DNA of 39,217 bases from Armatimonadota bacterium. Its GTDB lineage: Bacteria > Sysuimicrobiota > Sysuimicrobiia > Sysuimicrobiales > Kaftiobacteriaceae. A program made the translations under genes and the position numbers. Within the stretch, counting starts at the first letter, position 1. Each line of letters starts with the position of its first letter. Location: contig JAVHLZ010000022.1 of the NCBI GenBank assembly GCA_031081675.1, positions 1 through 39,217 of the forward strand. Reading direction: 5' to 3'. This document shows positions 1 to 6,737 of the stretch, in pieces. The notes beneath the pieces were generated by a model. That model worked only from the letters and a program-made list of their open reading frames with translations, did no database searches and had not been told where the DNA came from.

Positions 1-1
1 C

Positions 2-97
2 GTGCGCTTCCTGGACCGCAAGGCTCCCGGGGCGGAGGCGGTGGCGACGGAGGCGGAGCCTCCTGCCGCCGAGGGCGACGACGACGTCCCATTCTAG
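2..97 (+). CDS. ssb: Single-stranded DNA-binding protein, C-terminal end (partial)
   Basis: Only the last 31 codons are in the window; the gene enters from the left edge. The visible tail is low-complexity and acidic (Ala, Glu, Pro-rich), and the protein ends GDDDVPF. This matches the acidic tip (consensus DDDIPF) by which bacterial SSB proteins recruit replication and repair partners such as RecO, PriA and the clamp loader. The position directly upstream of rpsR is the usual rpsF-ssb-rpsR order in bacteria, which supports the call. The DNA-binding OB fold is outside the window, so the identification rests on the tail and the neighbour. Confidence 0.88.
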   Translation: MRFLDRKAPGAEAVATEAEPPAAEGDDDVPF

Positions 98-118
98 AGG
101 TCGCGCCCGAATGCGGGA

Positions 119-137
119 GGGCGGCGCCAGACCGCCC
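119..137 (+). other. Short stem-loop between ssb and rpsR
   Basis: GGGCGG (119-124) can pair with CCGCCC (132-137) around a 7-base loop in the 73-base ssb-rpsR gap. There is no U-tract, so it is not a standard terminator; transcript processing or attenuation is possible. In DNA this GC-rich, a 6-bp stem may be fortuitous. Confidence 0.3.
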
Positions 138-170
138 GACGGGTGGGCGTGAGATCGGGGCGGAGGAGTT

Positions 171-428
171 ATGGCCGAGGGAAAGAGCAAGTCGGGCAAA
201 AAGGAGTGGCGGGGTCGGCGGCCCAAGCGCAAGAACTGCACGTTCTGCGCCGAGAAGGCCGAGGCGATCGACTACAAGGACGTCACGCGCCTGCGCCGGT
301 TCGTGACCGAGCGGGGGAAGGTCCTGCCCCGGCGCGTCTCGGGTAACTGCGCGCGGCACCAGCGGGCGCTGGCGCTGGCCATCAAGCGCGCCCGGGAGCT
401 GGCGCTGCTGCCCTACACATCCGAGTGA
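171..428 (+). CDS. rpsR: 30S ribosomal protein S18
   Basis: An 85-residue basic protein of the small ribosomal subunit, which pairs with S6 on the 16S rRNA platform. The sequence shows the S18 signature: a Lys/Arg-rich N-terminus, a CTFC pair near residues 23-26, [23 protein letters not shown], then the conserved Arg-rich helix ending in LPYT. The CxxC pair is the zinc-binding version seen in some S18 paralogs. The ATG is preceded by GGAGGAG with good spacing. It lies 73 bases after ssb in the standard ribosomal/replication operon and is expected to be co-transcribed with it. Length is normal for the family. Confidence 0.97.
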   Translation: MAEGKSKSGKKEWRGRRPKRKNCTFCAEKAEAIDYKDVTRLRRFVTERGKVLPRRVSGNCARHQRALALAIKRARELALLPYTSE

Positions 429-515
429 CGCGCGCGGACGCGTCGGGACCCGGTGCCCCGGGACCGGGGGCCGGACGGCTCGGGCACGGCCCGGGCCGGG
501 GATCCCCGACGGAGT

Positions 516-570
516 ACGGTGAGCGCCCCGGAAAGGGGCGCAGGGCACACCCGACCGGTGACGGTGAGCG
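516..570 (+). repeat. Hairpin flanked by 10-bp direct repeats in the rpsR-DUF2232 gap
   Basis: The 146-base gap after rpsR holds two copies of ACGGTGAGCG, at 516-525 and 561-570. Between them is a perfect 7-bp stem (GCGCCCC at 523-529 with GGGGCGC at 535-541) closed by the loop GGAAA. The second repeat lies just 5' of the ATG at 575. There is no U-tract. It may be a processing or attenuation structure separating ribosomal from membrane-protein translation, or a protein-binding leader. No known riboswitch class is recognised. Confidence 0.4.
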
Positions 571-574
571 TGCG

Positions 575-1705
575 ATGCGCGTCCGCACAGCGGATCACGG
601 ATCTCCGACCCCCTCGGCGAGTTCTGTGCCGCGCACCCTGTCCGTCCGCGGGCTGACCGAGGGAGCCATCCTCGCGTCGGTGACGGTGGTGCTGGCCCTG
701 GCGGCCCAGTACCTCCCGGTGGCGGGGGCGGCGGCGTTCTTCCTGTGCCCGCTGCCGCTGGTCGTCCTGGTCGTCCGCCACGGCCTCCGGGTGGCGGTCC
801 TGTCCGCCGCCGTGGCGGCCGCCATCGGCAGCATGGCGGGAGGCATCCTCATCGGCCTGAGCATCGTGGTGGCGTTCGCCCCTCTGGGCCTGGCCATGGG
901 ATGGGGGGTGCGGCAGGGCTGGTCTGGTGGGCCGGTGTGGCTGCTGACCTGGGGGGTGGCCGTGGCCTCGGCCCTCGCCAGCGCCGGGCTCGCCATGCTG
1001 GGCGTGGGCGTCGACCCCCGCCAGGTCCTCCAGCAGATGATCCAGCAGACCCGCACCGGCCAGGAGGTGGCGGCGGGCGTGTACGCGCGGCTGGGCGTGG
1101 ACCCCGCGGTGGTCCGCCAGGCGACCGATCAGATCCAGCAGATGATGAATCTGCTGCCGCGCCTGCTGCCGCTTTTGTTCGTGGTGGGCGGCGCTGTCAG
1201 CGCCTACCTGAACCTGGTGGTCGGCCGGGCAGTCCTGCGGCGGATCCGGATCGAGGTGCCGGCCCTGGCGCCGGCGTCGTCGTGGAGGCTGCCGTCGTGG
1301 TTCCTGTGGTCTCTGCCGGTCGGGCTGGGGCTGCAGATGGCAGCCGGGGCGGCGTCGGTGCCGGTGCAGACCCCGGCGGCGGTCCTGCGGCGCCTGCCAT
1401 CGGACGACGCGCAGGCGGTGCTGGTCCAGACCGTCACGCGGTATCCCCTGGTGGAGACGGCGGGGATGAACCTGACCCTCCTGGCCTACCTGGTGTTCTC
1501 GGCGCTGGGCCTGATCACGGCGTGGGTGCTGCTGGGCCGGTACCGCCTGCCGCGCTGGTACCGGATCGCGGTCCTCTTCCTGGCGGTGGCGACGCCCGCT
1601 CTCAGCGTGGCCGTCCTGCTCCTGGGGCTGGCGGATGCGGTCTTTGACCTGCGCGGGCGCTGGCGGGAGGGCGCGCCGGCGCCGGAAGGACGGGGGGCGC
1701 CGTGA
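575..1705 (+). CDS. DUF2232 (YybS-like) polytopic membrane protein
   Basis: About 376 residues with roughly eight hydrophobic segments. An N-terminal set of closely spaced helices lies at about residues 25-135, and further helices follow a Gln/Met-rich extramembrane stretch (IQQMMNLLPRLLPLLF). This matches the DUF2232/YybS family, which sits beside rplI and dnaB/dnaC in many Bacillota. Its function is not established; its fold has been compared with the substrate-binding subunits of ECF vitamin transporters. The ATG at 575 is chosen because the 50 codons upstream are only Gly/Pro/Arg low complexity and overlap a strong hairpin. The stop overlaps the rplI start by four bases (GTGA), which implies translational coupling. 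The gdpP gene that follows yybS in Bacillus is absent here. Confidence 0.8.
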   Translation: MRVRTADHGSPTPSASSVPRTLSVRGLTEGAILASVTVVLALAAQYLPVAGAAAFFLCPLPLVVLVVRHGLRVAVLSAAVAAAIGSMAGGILIGLSIVVAFAPLGLAMGWGVRQGWSGGPVWLLTWGVAVASALASAGLAMLGVGVDPRQVLQQMIQQTRTGQEVAAGVYARLGVDPAVVRQATDQIQQMMNLLPRLLPLLFVVGGAVSAYLNLVVGRAVLRRIRIEVPALAPASSWRLPSWFLWSLPVGLGLQMAAGAASVPVQTPAAVLRRLPSDDAQAVLVQTVTRYPLVETAGMNLTLLAYLVFSALGLITAWVLLGRYRLPRWYRIAVLFLAVATPALSVAVLLLGLADAVFDLRGRWREGAPAPEGRGAP

Positions 1706-2148
1706 AGGTCGTCCTGCTGGCCGACGTGCGCGGCCTGGGCCGCGCCGGAGACGTGGTCGAGGTCAAAGACGGCTACGCCCGCAACTACCTGCTGCCGCGG
1801 GGGCTGGCCGCCGAGGCGACCGCGGGCCGGGTGCGCGCGATGCAGGACCGCCAGCAGGCGCGCGCCCGGCGGCAGGAACGCGAACAGGAACAGGCCGCGC
1901 GCCTGGCGGAGGCCCTGAAGGGAACGGTGGTGGAGGTACGGGCCCGGGCAGGCGAGGGCGGCCGCCTGTTCGGATCCGTCACCGCGGCCGATATCGCCGA
2001 GGCGCTGGCGGCCCGGGGGTTCGACGTCTCCAAGCGGCAGGTGGAACTGGAGGAGCCCATCAAGGCCGCGGGTGTCTACACGGTGCCGGTGCGGATCGCG
2101 CCGGGCGTGGTGGCCCGGGTGGAGGTGAACGTTCTGGCTGCCCCGTAG
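1702..2148 (+). CDS. rplI: 50S ribosomal protein L9
   Basis: A 148-residue protein with the complete L9 architecture. The N-terminal rRNA-binding domain has MKVVLLADVRGLGRAGDVVEV and GYARNYLLPRGLA. A long charged connecting helix follows (residues about 45-75, rich in Arg, Gln, Glu), then the C-terminal domain with GGRLFGSVT and the IKAAGVYTVPVRI region. It starts with GTG in a four-base overlap with the preceding membrane-protein gene. L9 binds 23S rRNA at the base of the L1 stalk and influences reading-frame maintenance. Normal length and no irregularities. Confidence 0.97.
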   Translation: MKVVLLADVRGLGRAGDVVEVKDGYARNYLLPRGLAAEATAGRVRAMQDRQQARARRQEREQEQAARLAEALKGTVVEVRARAGEGGRLFGSVTAADIAEALAARGFDVSKRQVELEEPIKAAGVYTVPVRIAPGVVARVEVNVLAAP

Positions 2149-2176
2149 CGTCCCGGGACGTTGGCGCCCCCGGGCG

Positions 2177-4153
2177 GTGGCGGTGGTCGGACCCTCGATG
2201 GGACAGCAGCGGCGCATCCTGCGCACGATCAACCCCGTCGGCATCCTGGACAGCCGCCAGTCCATGAAGCGCAAGGTGGCCGCGCTGCTGGGCGTGTTGG
2301 GCAGCGTCCTGGGACCCGAACTGGCCCGCCGTACCGAGAGGGTCGGCGCGCGGCCCCTGATACGCAGCCGCCATCTGGGCCGGCAGGTGCTGGGCCTGCA
2401 GCGGGTGGTGTACGAGGATCCCACCCTCATGTCGGTTCCGTCGGAGGCGGAGATCCCCGCCATCCTCGACGACCTCCAGGAGCGTATCGCCGACCTGATG
2501 GCCCGCAAGGCCGTGGAGGATGAACTGGAGCGGCGGGCGGCCGACCGGATGCGGGAACGCCAGGAGGAGTACCTGCGCGATCTGAAGATGCAGCTGCTCC
2601 GGGAGACCTCCGGGGCCGAAAGCGAGGTCACCCGCCGCCGCCTGGAGGAGCTGGAGAGGCTGGAAGAGGTGCGGCTGGCCCGCACGGCCCTGGAGGCCCT
2701 GCGGCCCCGGCGGCTGTCCCAGGTGGTGGGCCAGGAGCGGGCGATACGGTCCCTGCTGGCCAAGCTGGCCGTGCCGGTGCCCCAGCACGTGATCCTCTAC
2801 GGGCCGCCCGGGGTGGGCAAGACCACCGTGGCCCGGCTGGTCCTGGAGGAAGCCAAGAAGCTGCCCGGCAGCCCGTTCCGCAAGGACGCTCCCTTCATCG
2901 AGGTGGACGGGTCCACCCTGCGGTGGGACGCCCGCGAGGCCACCAACCCCCTGCTGGGGTCGGTGCACGACCCCATCTACCAGGGCAGCCGGCGCGAGTT
3001 CGCCGAGCTGGGCATCCCGGAGCCGAAGCTGGGGCTGGTCACCCGCGCCCACGGCGGGGTCCTGTTCGTGGACGAGATCGGGGAGCTGGACCCGGTGGTG
3101 CAGGCCAAACTGCTGAAGGTTCTGGAAGACCGGCGGGTGTACTTTGAGTCCTCCTACTACGACCCCTCCAACCCCCACATCCCCGCCTACATCCGCAAAC
3201 TGTTCGAGGAGGGCGCGCCGGCCGACTTCATCCTGATCGGGGCCACCACCAAGGAGCCCGAGGAGATCAGCCCGACCCTGCGGTCGCGCTGCGCCGAGGT
3301 CTTCTTCGACCCCCTCTCCCAGGAGGACATCCAGAAGATCGTGCGCCAGGCGGCCCGCCGGCTGGGGGTGGAGATCAGCAGCGAGGTGCCGCGCATCATC
3401 AGCGAGTACACGGTGGAAGGGCGGCGCGCCGTCAACATCCTGGCCGACGCCTACGGCGTCGCCCTGTACCGCCGGAGGGGCCGGCTGGGCAATGGAGCCC
3501 GCCGGCCGCGGGTCCGGATCACGGTGCGGGACCTGCAGGAGGTGATCCGCGCGGGGCGGCTGGCCGCCAGCACGCCCGTGAAGGCGTCCGATATCCCGGA
3601 GATCGGGCGGGTGTTCGCCCTGGGTGTGTCCCAGTATGTGGGATCGGTGATCGAGATCGAGGCGGCCGCGTTCCCCGTGGGACGGCGCCAGCGCGGCACC
3701 ATCCGGTTCAACGAGACCGCCGGGTCCATGGCCAAGGACTCGGTGTTCAACGCGGTCTCGGTGATCCGGCGGCTGACCGGAATCGATGTGGGCGGGTACG
3801 ACATCCACGTGAATGTCATCGGCGGCGGCCTCATCGACGGCCCCAGCGCCGGTCTGGCTGTGGCCCTGGCCATGCTGTCGGCCCTGCAGAGAAAGCCCGT
3901 GCGCCAGGACGTGGCCGTCACCGGCGAGATCTCCATCCAGGGGAGGATCCGTCAGGTGGGCGGGATCCCCGAGAAGATCTACGGGGCGCGCCAGGCCGGG
4001 ATGCGGACGGTCATCATCCCCGCCGAGAACCGGGCCGACGTCCCCGCCGACGTCCGGGGGCTGGAGGTGATCTGCGCCTCCACCATCGACGAGGTGCTGC
4101 CCCATGTGTGGGCCCGCCCGTCCCGCCGTCGGAGGGGCGACCGGCGCCCGTAG
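2177..4153 (+). CDS. Lon-family ATP-dependent protease (LonC/spore-Lon type)
   Basis: A 658-residue AAA+ serine protease. Residues about 75-175 form a Glu/Arg-rich, probably coiled-coil region in place of the large N domain of classical LonA. Walker A is GPPGVGKT at 209-216 and Walker B is VLFVDEI around D299-E300. A sensor region IGATTKEPEEISPTLRSRC follows. The C-terminal Lon protease domain has Ser557 in DGPSAGL and Lys600 in GGIPEKI. The 43-residue Ser-Lys spacing equals that of the E. coli dyad (S679/K722), so the protease should be active. There is no transmembrane segment, unlike LonB. The GTG at 2177 has no clear ribosome-binding site, and the ATG at 2198 is an equally good start. It lies between rplI and dnaB, as in some thermophilic Gram-positives. 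Its substrates are unknown. Confidence 0.9.
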   Translation: MAVVGPSMGQQRRILRTINPVGILDSRQSMKRKVAALLGVLGSVLGPELARRTERVGARPLIRSRHLGRQVLGLQRVVYEDPTLMSVPSEAEIPAILDDLQERIADLMARKAVEDELERRAADRMRERQEEYLRDLKMQLLRETSGAESEVTRRRLEELERLEEVRLARTALEALRPRRLSQVVGQERAIRSLLAKLAVPVPQHVILYGPPGVGKTTVARLVLEEAKKLPGSPFRKDAPFIEVDGSTLRWDAREATNPLLGSVHDPIYQGSRREFAELGIPEPKLGLVTRAHGGVLFVDEIGELDPVVQAKLLKVLEDRRVYFESSYYDPSNPHIPAYIRKLFEEGAPADFILIGATTKEPEEISPTLRSRCAEVFFDPLSQEDIQKIVRQAARRLGVEISSEVPRIISEYTVEGRRAVNILADAYGVALYRRRGRLGNGARRPRVRITVRDLQEVIRAGRLAASTPVKASDIPEIGRVFALGVSQYVGSVIEIEAAAFPVGRRQRGTIRFNETAGSMAKDSVFNAVSVIRRLTGIDVGGYDIHVNVIGGGLIDGPSAGLAVALAMLSALQRKPVRQDVAVTGEISIQGRIRQVGGIPEKIYGARQAGMRTVIIPAENRADVPADVRGLEVICASTIDEVLPHVWARPSRRRRGDRRP

Positions 4154-4191
4154 GCGCGACCGGCTCCCGGGTTTCACCCCATTTCTACAGG

Positions 4192-4200
4192 TTATCCACA
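4192..4200 (+). promoter_or_regulatory. DnaA box upstream of dnaB
   Basis: TTATCCACA is an exact match to the high-affinity DnaA-box consensus TTATNCACA. It lies in the 212-base gap between the Lon-like protease and dnaB, about 110 bases upstream of the predicted dnaB promoter. Only weak partial matches (GGATACACC, CTGCCCACA) lie nearby and no AT-rich unwinding stretch is visible, so this looks like a regulatory DnaA site rather than an origin. Confidence 0.6.
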
Positions 4201-4304
4201 GGCAACTTCCGCTTCTCCACCGGATACACCGGGCTGCCCACAAGGGAACTCACAGCCCCCGGGCCTAATCTGGTACGCCGTGCCTGGTCGCCCGATCAGG
4301 GGAC

Positions 4305-4335
4305 TTGACGTGTTCGAACATCTGTTCGCTACAAT
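4305..4335 (+). promoter_or_regulatory. Predicted sigma-A-type promoter of dnaB
   Basis: TTGACG at 4305-4310 matches the -35 consensus in five of six positions. TACAAT at 4330-4335 matches the -10 consensus in five of six. The spacer is 19 bases, slightly long, and contains the LexA-type palindrome. Transcription would begin around 4342, which excludes the GTG at 4348 as a practical start and favours ATG 4366 or 4372. Confidence 0.6.
4315..4328 (+). promoter_or_regulatory. LexA-type SOS operator inside the dnaB promoter
   Basis: CGAACATCTGTTCG is a perfect inverted repeat of the arms CGAAC and GTTCG with a 4-base centre. This matches the core of the Gram-positive LexA box (CGAAC-N4-GTTCG; the full Bacillus consensus CGAACRNRYGTTCG is missed at one central base). 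It fills most of the spacer between the predicted -35 and -10, so a bound repressor would block RNA polymerase directly. Confidence 0.65.
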
Positions 4336-4365
4336 GGAGCCGCCTGCGTGGCAGGGGGTTGGAGC

Positions 4366-6702
4366 ATGACGATGCCGGCGATTGCCATCGAGCGGGTCCC
4401 GCCCCAGAACCTGGAGGCCGAGCAGGGCGTGCTGGGATCGATGCTGTTGGACCGCGACGCCATCGCCCGGGTGGTGGAGCTCCTCCGACCCGAGGACTTT
4501 TACCGGGACGCGCACCGGAGGATCTTCGAGACCGTCGTGGAGCTGTTCGAGCGCGGCGAGCCGGTGGACCTGATCACCGTGACCGACCGCCTCCGCGACC
4601 GGGGGCAGCTGGACGACGTGGGGGGCGCCGGGTATGTCACGTCGCTGCTGCACGCCGTGCCCACGGCGGCCAACGTGGAGTACTACGCGCGCATCGTGCT
4701 GCAGAAGTCGATGCTGCGCCAGCTGATTGCCGCCGGCACCCAGATCGCCCAGATGGGTTATGAGGGCGAGACCGACGTGGAGATGCTGGTGGACCGCGCG
4801 GAGAAGCTGGTGTTCTCCATCGCCAACCGCCGTCTGGCGCAGGAGTTCGTGCCCATCCGGGAGATCCTCAAGGAGAGCTTCGAGCGCATCGACCAGCGGT
4901 ACCAGAACAAGGACACGGTCACCGGCGTGCCCACGGGATTCGCCGACCTGAACAAGATCACCAGCGGGTTTCAGCCGGGAGACCTGGTCATCGTGGCCGC
5001 GCGGCCGGCCATGGGGAAGTGCCTGAAGTACGACGCCGAGCTGGTGGACCCCCTCACCGGCGACGTCCGGACCATTCAGGAGCTGGTGGGGCGCCGCCAG
5101 GCGGTCCTCTGGACGCTGGATGAGGGCGGGTGCCTGCGCACGGCTTCTCCCTCCCACTTTGTGGACGACGGCATCCGTCCTGTCTTCCGCGTCCGGACGG
5201 CCTCGGGCCGCGAGGTGGAAACCACCGCGTCCCATCCCTTCCTCACCCCGCAGGGCTGGCGGCCCCTGGCGGACCTGCGGGTGGGCGAACCCATCGCCGT
5301 GCCGGCCCGCCTGCCGGCTTTCGGCGCGCTGGACCTGCCGGCGTACGAGGTGAAGCTCCTGGCCTACCTGTGCGCCCGGACCATGGCGACCTCTCCGGCG
5401 CTGGCTGCCGACTACGCCGACGCCGTCGCGGTCGGCGAAGCCATCCGGGCCGCCACCCACCCCCGTCCCGCGCCCGCTGTGCAGGACCCGGCGCGGCCGC
5501 CTGTGCAGGGCGCGGCCGTGCCGGAGGTGGTGGGGGCGCTGCTGGCGCGGCACCCGGTCCTGGGGCTGCCGGCGGAATCGGCGGCACTTCCGGCCGTGGT
5601 GTTTTCCCTGACCCGCCCCAAGCTGGCGCTGTTCCTCTCCCGGTTGCTGGCGTGCACCGCCGTGGTGGAGGGCGAGGCCGATGGGCTGGCGGTGCGCTGC
5701 CGGCTGCCCAGTCCCCGCATGGCCCGCCAGTGCCAGCACCTGCTGTTGCGGTTCGGGGTGGCGGCGTCGGTGGACGGGCCCGACCTGCGGGTGAGCGGAG
5801 ACCACGGCTGGCGGTTGCTGCGCCAGGTGGGCATGGTGGGGTGGGAGCGGTGGCGGGAGCGCGCCCGGCACGAAACCGCGAGCCTGCTGCCCGACTCCGA
5901 CGTGCTGTGGGATCCGGTGGTGGCCATTGACGAGGCGGGGGAGGCCCAGGTCTACGACCTGACGGTGCCGTCCACCCACAACTTCGTGGCCAACGACATC
6001 TGCGTGCACAACACGACCTTTGCGCTGAACATCGCCCGGACCGCGGCGGTCAAGCACAAGATCCCCGTCGCCATCTTCAGCCTGGAGACCAGCAAGGAGC
6101 AGCTGGTGCAGCGGTTTTTGTGCGCCGAAGCGGAGGTGGACGGCAGCAAGCTGCGCACCGGCTTCCTGGCCGACAGCGACTGGCCCCGGCTGGCGCAGGC
6201 CATGGGGCGGCTGGCAGAGGCCCCCATCTTCATCGACGACTCGGCCACCATTTCGGTGATCGAAATGCGCGCCAAGGCGCGCAAGATGAAGGCCGAGCAC
6301 GGGCTGGGTCTGATCGTCGTGGACTACCTGCAGATGATCCAGTCCTACAAGCGGACCGAGAACCGCACCCAGGAGATCAGCGAGATCGCCCGGTCCCTGA
6401 AATCCCTGGCCAAGGAGCTGAACATTCCCCTGATGGCCATCTCCCAGCTGTCCCGGGCGGTGGAGGTCACCGGCACCCGGCGCCCGATGCTGTCCCACCT
6501 GCGGGAGAGCGGGGAGTTGGAGCAGGTGGCGGACCTGGTCCTGTTCATCTACCGGGAGGACTACTACAATCCGGACACCGACAAGAAGAACATCGCCGAG
6601 ATCATCATCGCCAAACACCGCAACGGGCCCATCGGCACCGTGGAGCTGTACTTTCACCGGGAGTTCAGCAAGTTTGGAGACCTGGATCTGCGCCGCGGCT
6701 AG
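4366..6702 (+). CDS. dnaB: Replicative DNA helicase DnaB, interrupted by an in-frame intein
   Basis: The 778-residue precursor consists of 447 helicase residues plus a 331-residue intein. The N-terminal half shows the DnaB collar domain (PPQNLEAEQGVLGSML, GAGYVTSLLHAVPTAANVEYYA), the linker, then PTGFADLNKITSGFQPGDLVIVAARPAMGK. After the intein the RecA-like ATPase resumes with TTFALNIARTA, FSLETSKEQLVQR, Walker B LIVVDYLQM, PLMAISQLSRAVE and AEIIIAKHRNGPIGTVEL. Removing the intein restores the P-loop RPAMGKTTFALN, so ATPase activity should depend on splicing. ATG 4366 follows AGGGGGTT; ATG 4372 is also possible, while the GTG at 4348 is too near the predicted transcription start. The promoter carries a LexA-type site and a DnaA box lies upstream. 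DnaB unwinds DNA at the replication fork. Confidence 0.96.
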   Translation: MTMPAIAIERVPPQNLEAEQGVLGSMLLDRDAIARVVELLRPEDFYRDAHRRIFETVVELFERGEPVDLITVTDRLRDRGQLDDVGGAGYVTSLLHAVPTAANVEYYARIVLQKSMLRQLIAAGTQIAQMGYEGETDVEMLVDRAEKLVFSIANRRLAQEFVPIREILKESFERIDQRYQNKDTVTGVPTGFADLNKITSGFQPGDLVIVAARPAMGKCLKYDAELVDPLTGDVRTIQELVGRRQAVLWTLDEGGCLRTASPSHFVDDGIRPVFRVRTASGREVETTASHPFLTPQGWRPLADLRVGEPIAVPARLPAFGALDLPAYEVKLLAYLCARTMATSPALAADYADAVAVGEAIRAATHPRPAPAVQDPARPPVQGAAVPEVVGALLARHPVLGLPAESAALPAVVFSLTRPKLALFLSRLLACTAVVEGEADGLAVRCRLPSPRMARQCQHLLLRFGVAASVDGPDLRVSGDHGWRLLRQVGMVGWERWRERARHETASLLPDSDVLWDPVVAIDEAGEAQVYDLTVPSTHNFVANDICVHNTTFALNIARTAAVKHKIPVAIFSLETSKEQLVQRFLCAEAEVDGSKLRTGFLADSDWPRLAQAMGRLAEAPIFIDDSATISVIEMRAKARKMKAEHGLGLIVVDYLQMIQSYKRTENRTQEISEIARSLKSLAKELNIPLMAISQLSRAVEVTGTRRPMLSHLRESGELEQVADLVLFIYREDYYNPDTDKKNIAEIIIAKHRNGPIGTVELYFHREFSKFGDLDLRRG
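5020..6012 (+). mobile_element. DnaB P-loop intein with decayed LAGLIDADG endonuclease
   Basis: In-frame protein-splicing element of 331 residues. It begins with Cys1 (block A CLKYDAELVDPLTGD) directly after the GK of Walker A. Block B is TTASHPFL with His72. It ends with block F/G, VYDLTVPSTHNF to ICVHN, followed by Thr as the +1 nucleophile. All standard splicing residues (Cys1, block-B His, penultimate His, terminal Asn, +1 Thr) are present. Two helices match the LAGLIDADG positions: LLAYLCART (113-121) and FLSRLLACTA (205-214). The catalytic acidic positions are Arg120 and Thr213, so homing activity is probably lost. The region between is Ala/Pro-rich (about residues 145-180). The P-loop is a known DnaB intein site, as in mycobacteria. 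Confidence 0.93.
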
Positions 6703-6737
6703 CCGGCCCGACGCCCTCGGGCCGTGAAGCGGCAGCC

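Noticed and set aside
425-574. 50-codon N-terminal extension of the DUF2232 protein overlapping rpsR
   Set aside because: The extension is Gly/Pro/Arg-rich and covers a hairpin and direct repeats; the ATG at 575 better fits the first membrane helix.
4154-4365. Possible replication origin, suggested by the DnaA box
   Set aside because: Only one strong DnaA box and no AT-rich unwinding region; dnaA and dnaN are not adjacent. Treated as regulatory only.
5020-6012. Reading the dnaB insertion as an assembly error or a gene fusion
   Set aside because: The insertion is in frame, begins with Cys, ends with His-Asn before Thr, and carries splicing blocks A, B, F and G, so it is an intein.
4192-6657. 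821-codon minus-strand frame opposite dnaB
   Set aside because: Antisense shadow of the helicase and intein; no start signal, no recognised motif. The same applies to the 727-codon frame opposite the Lon-like protease (2060-4243).
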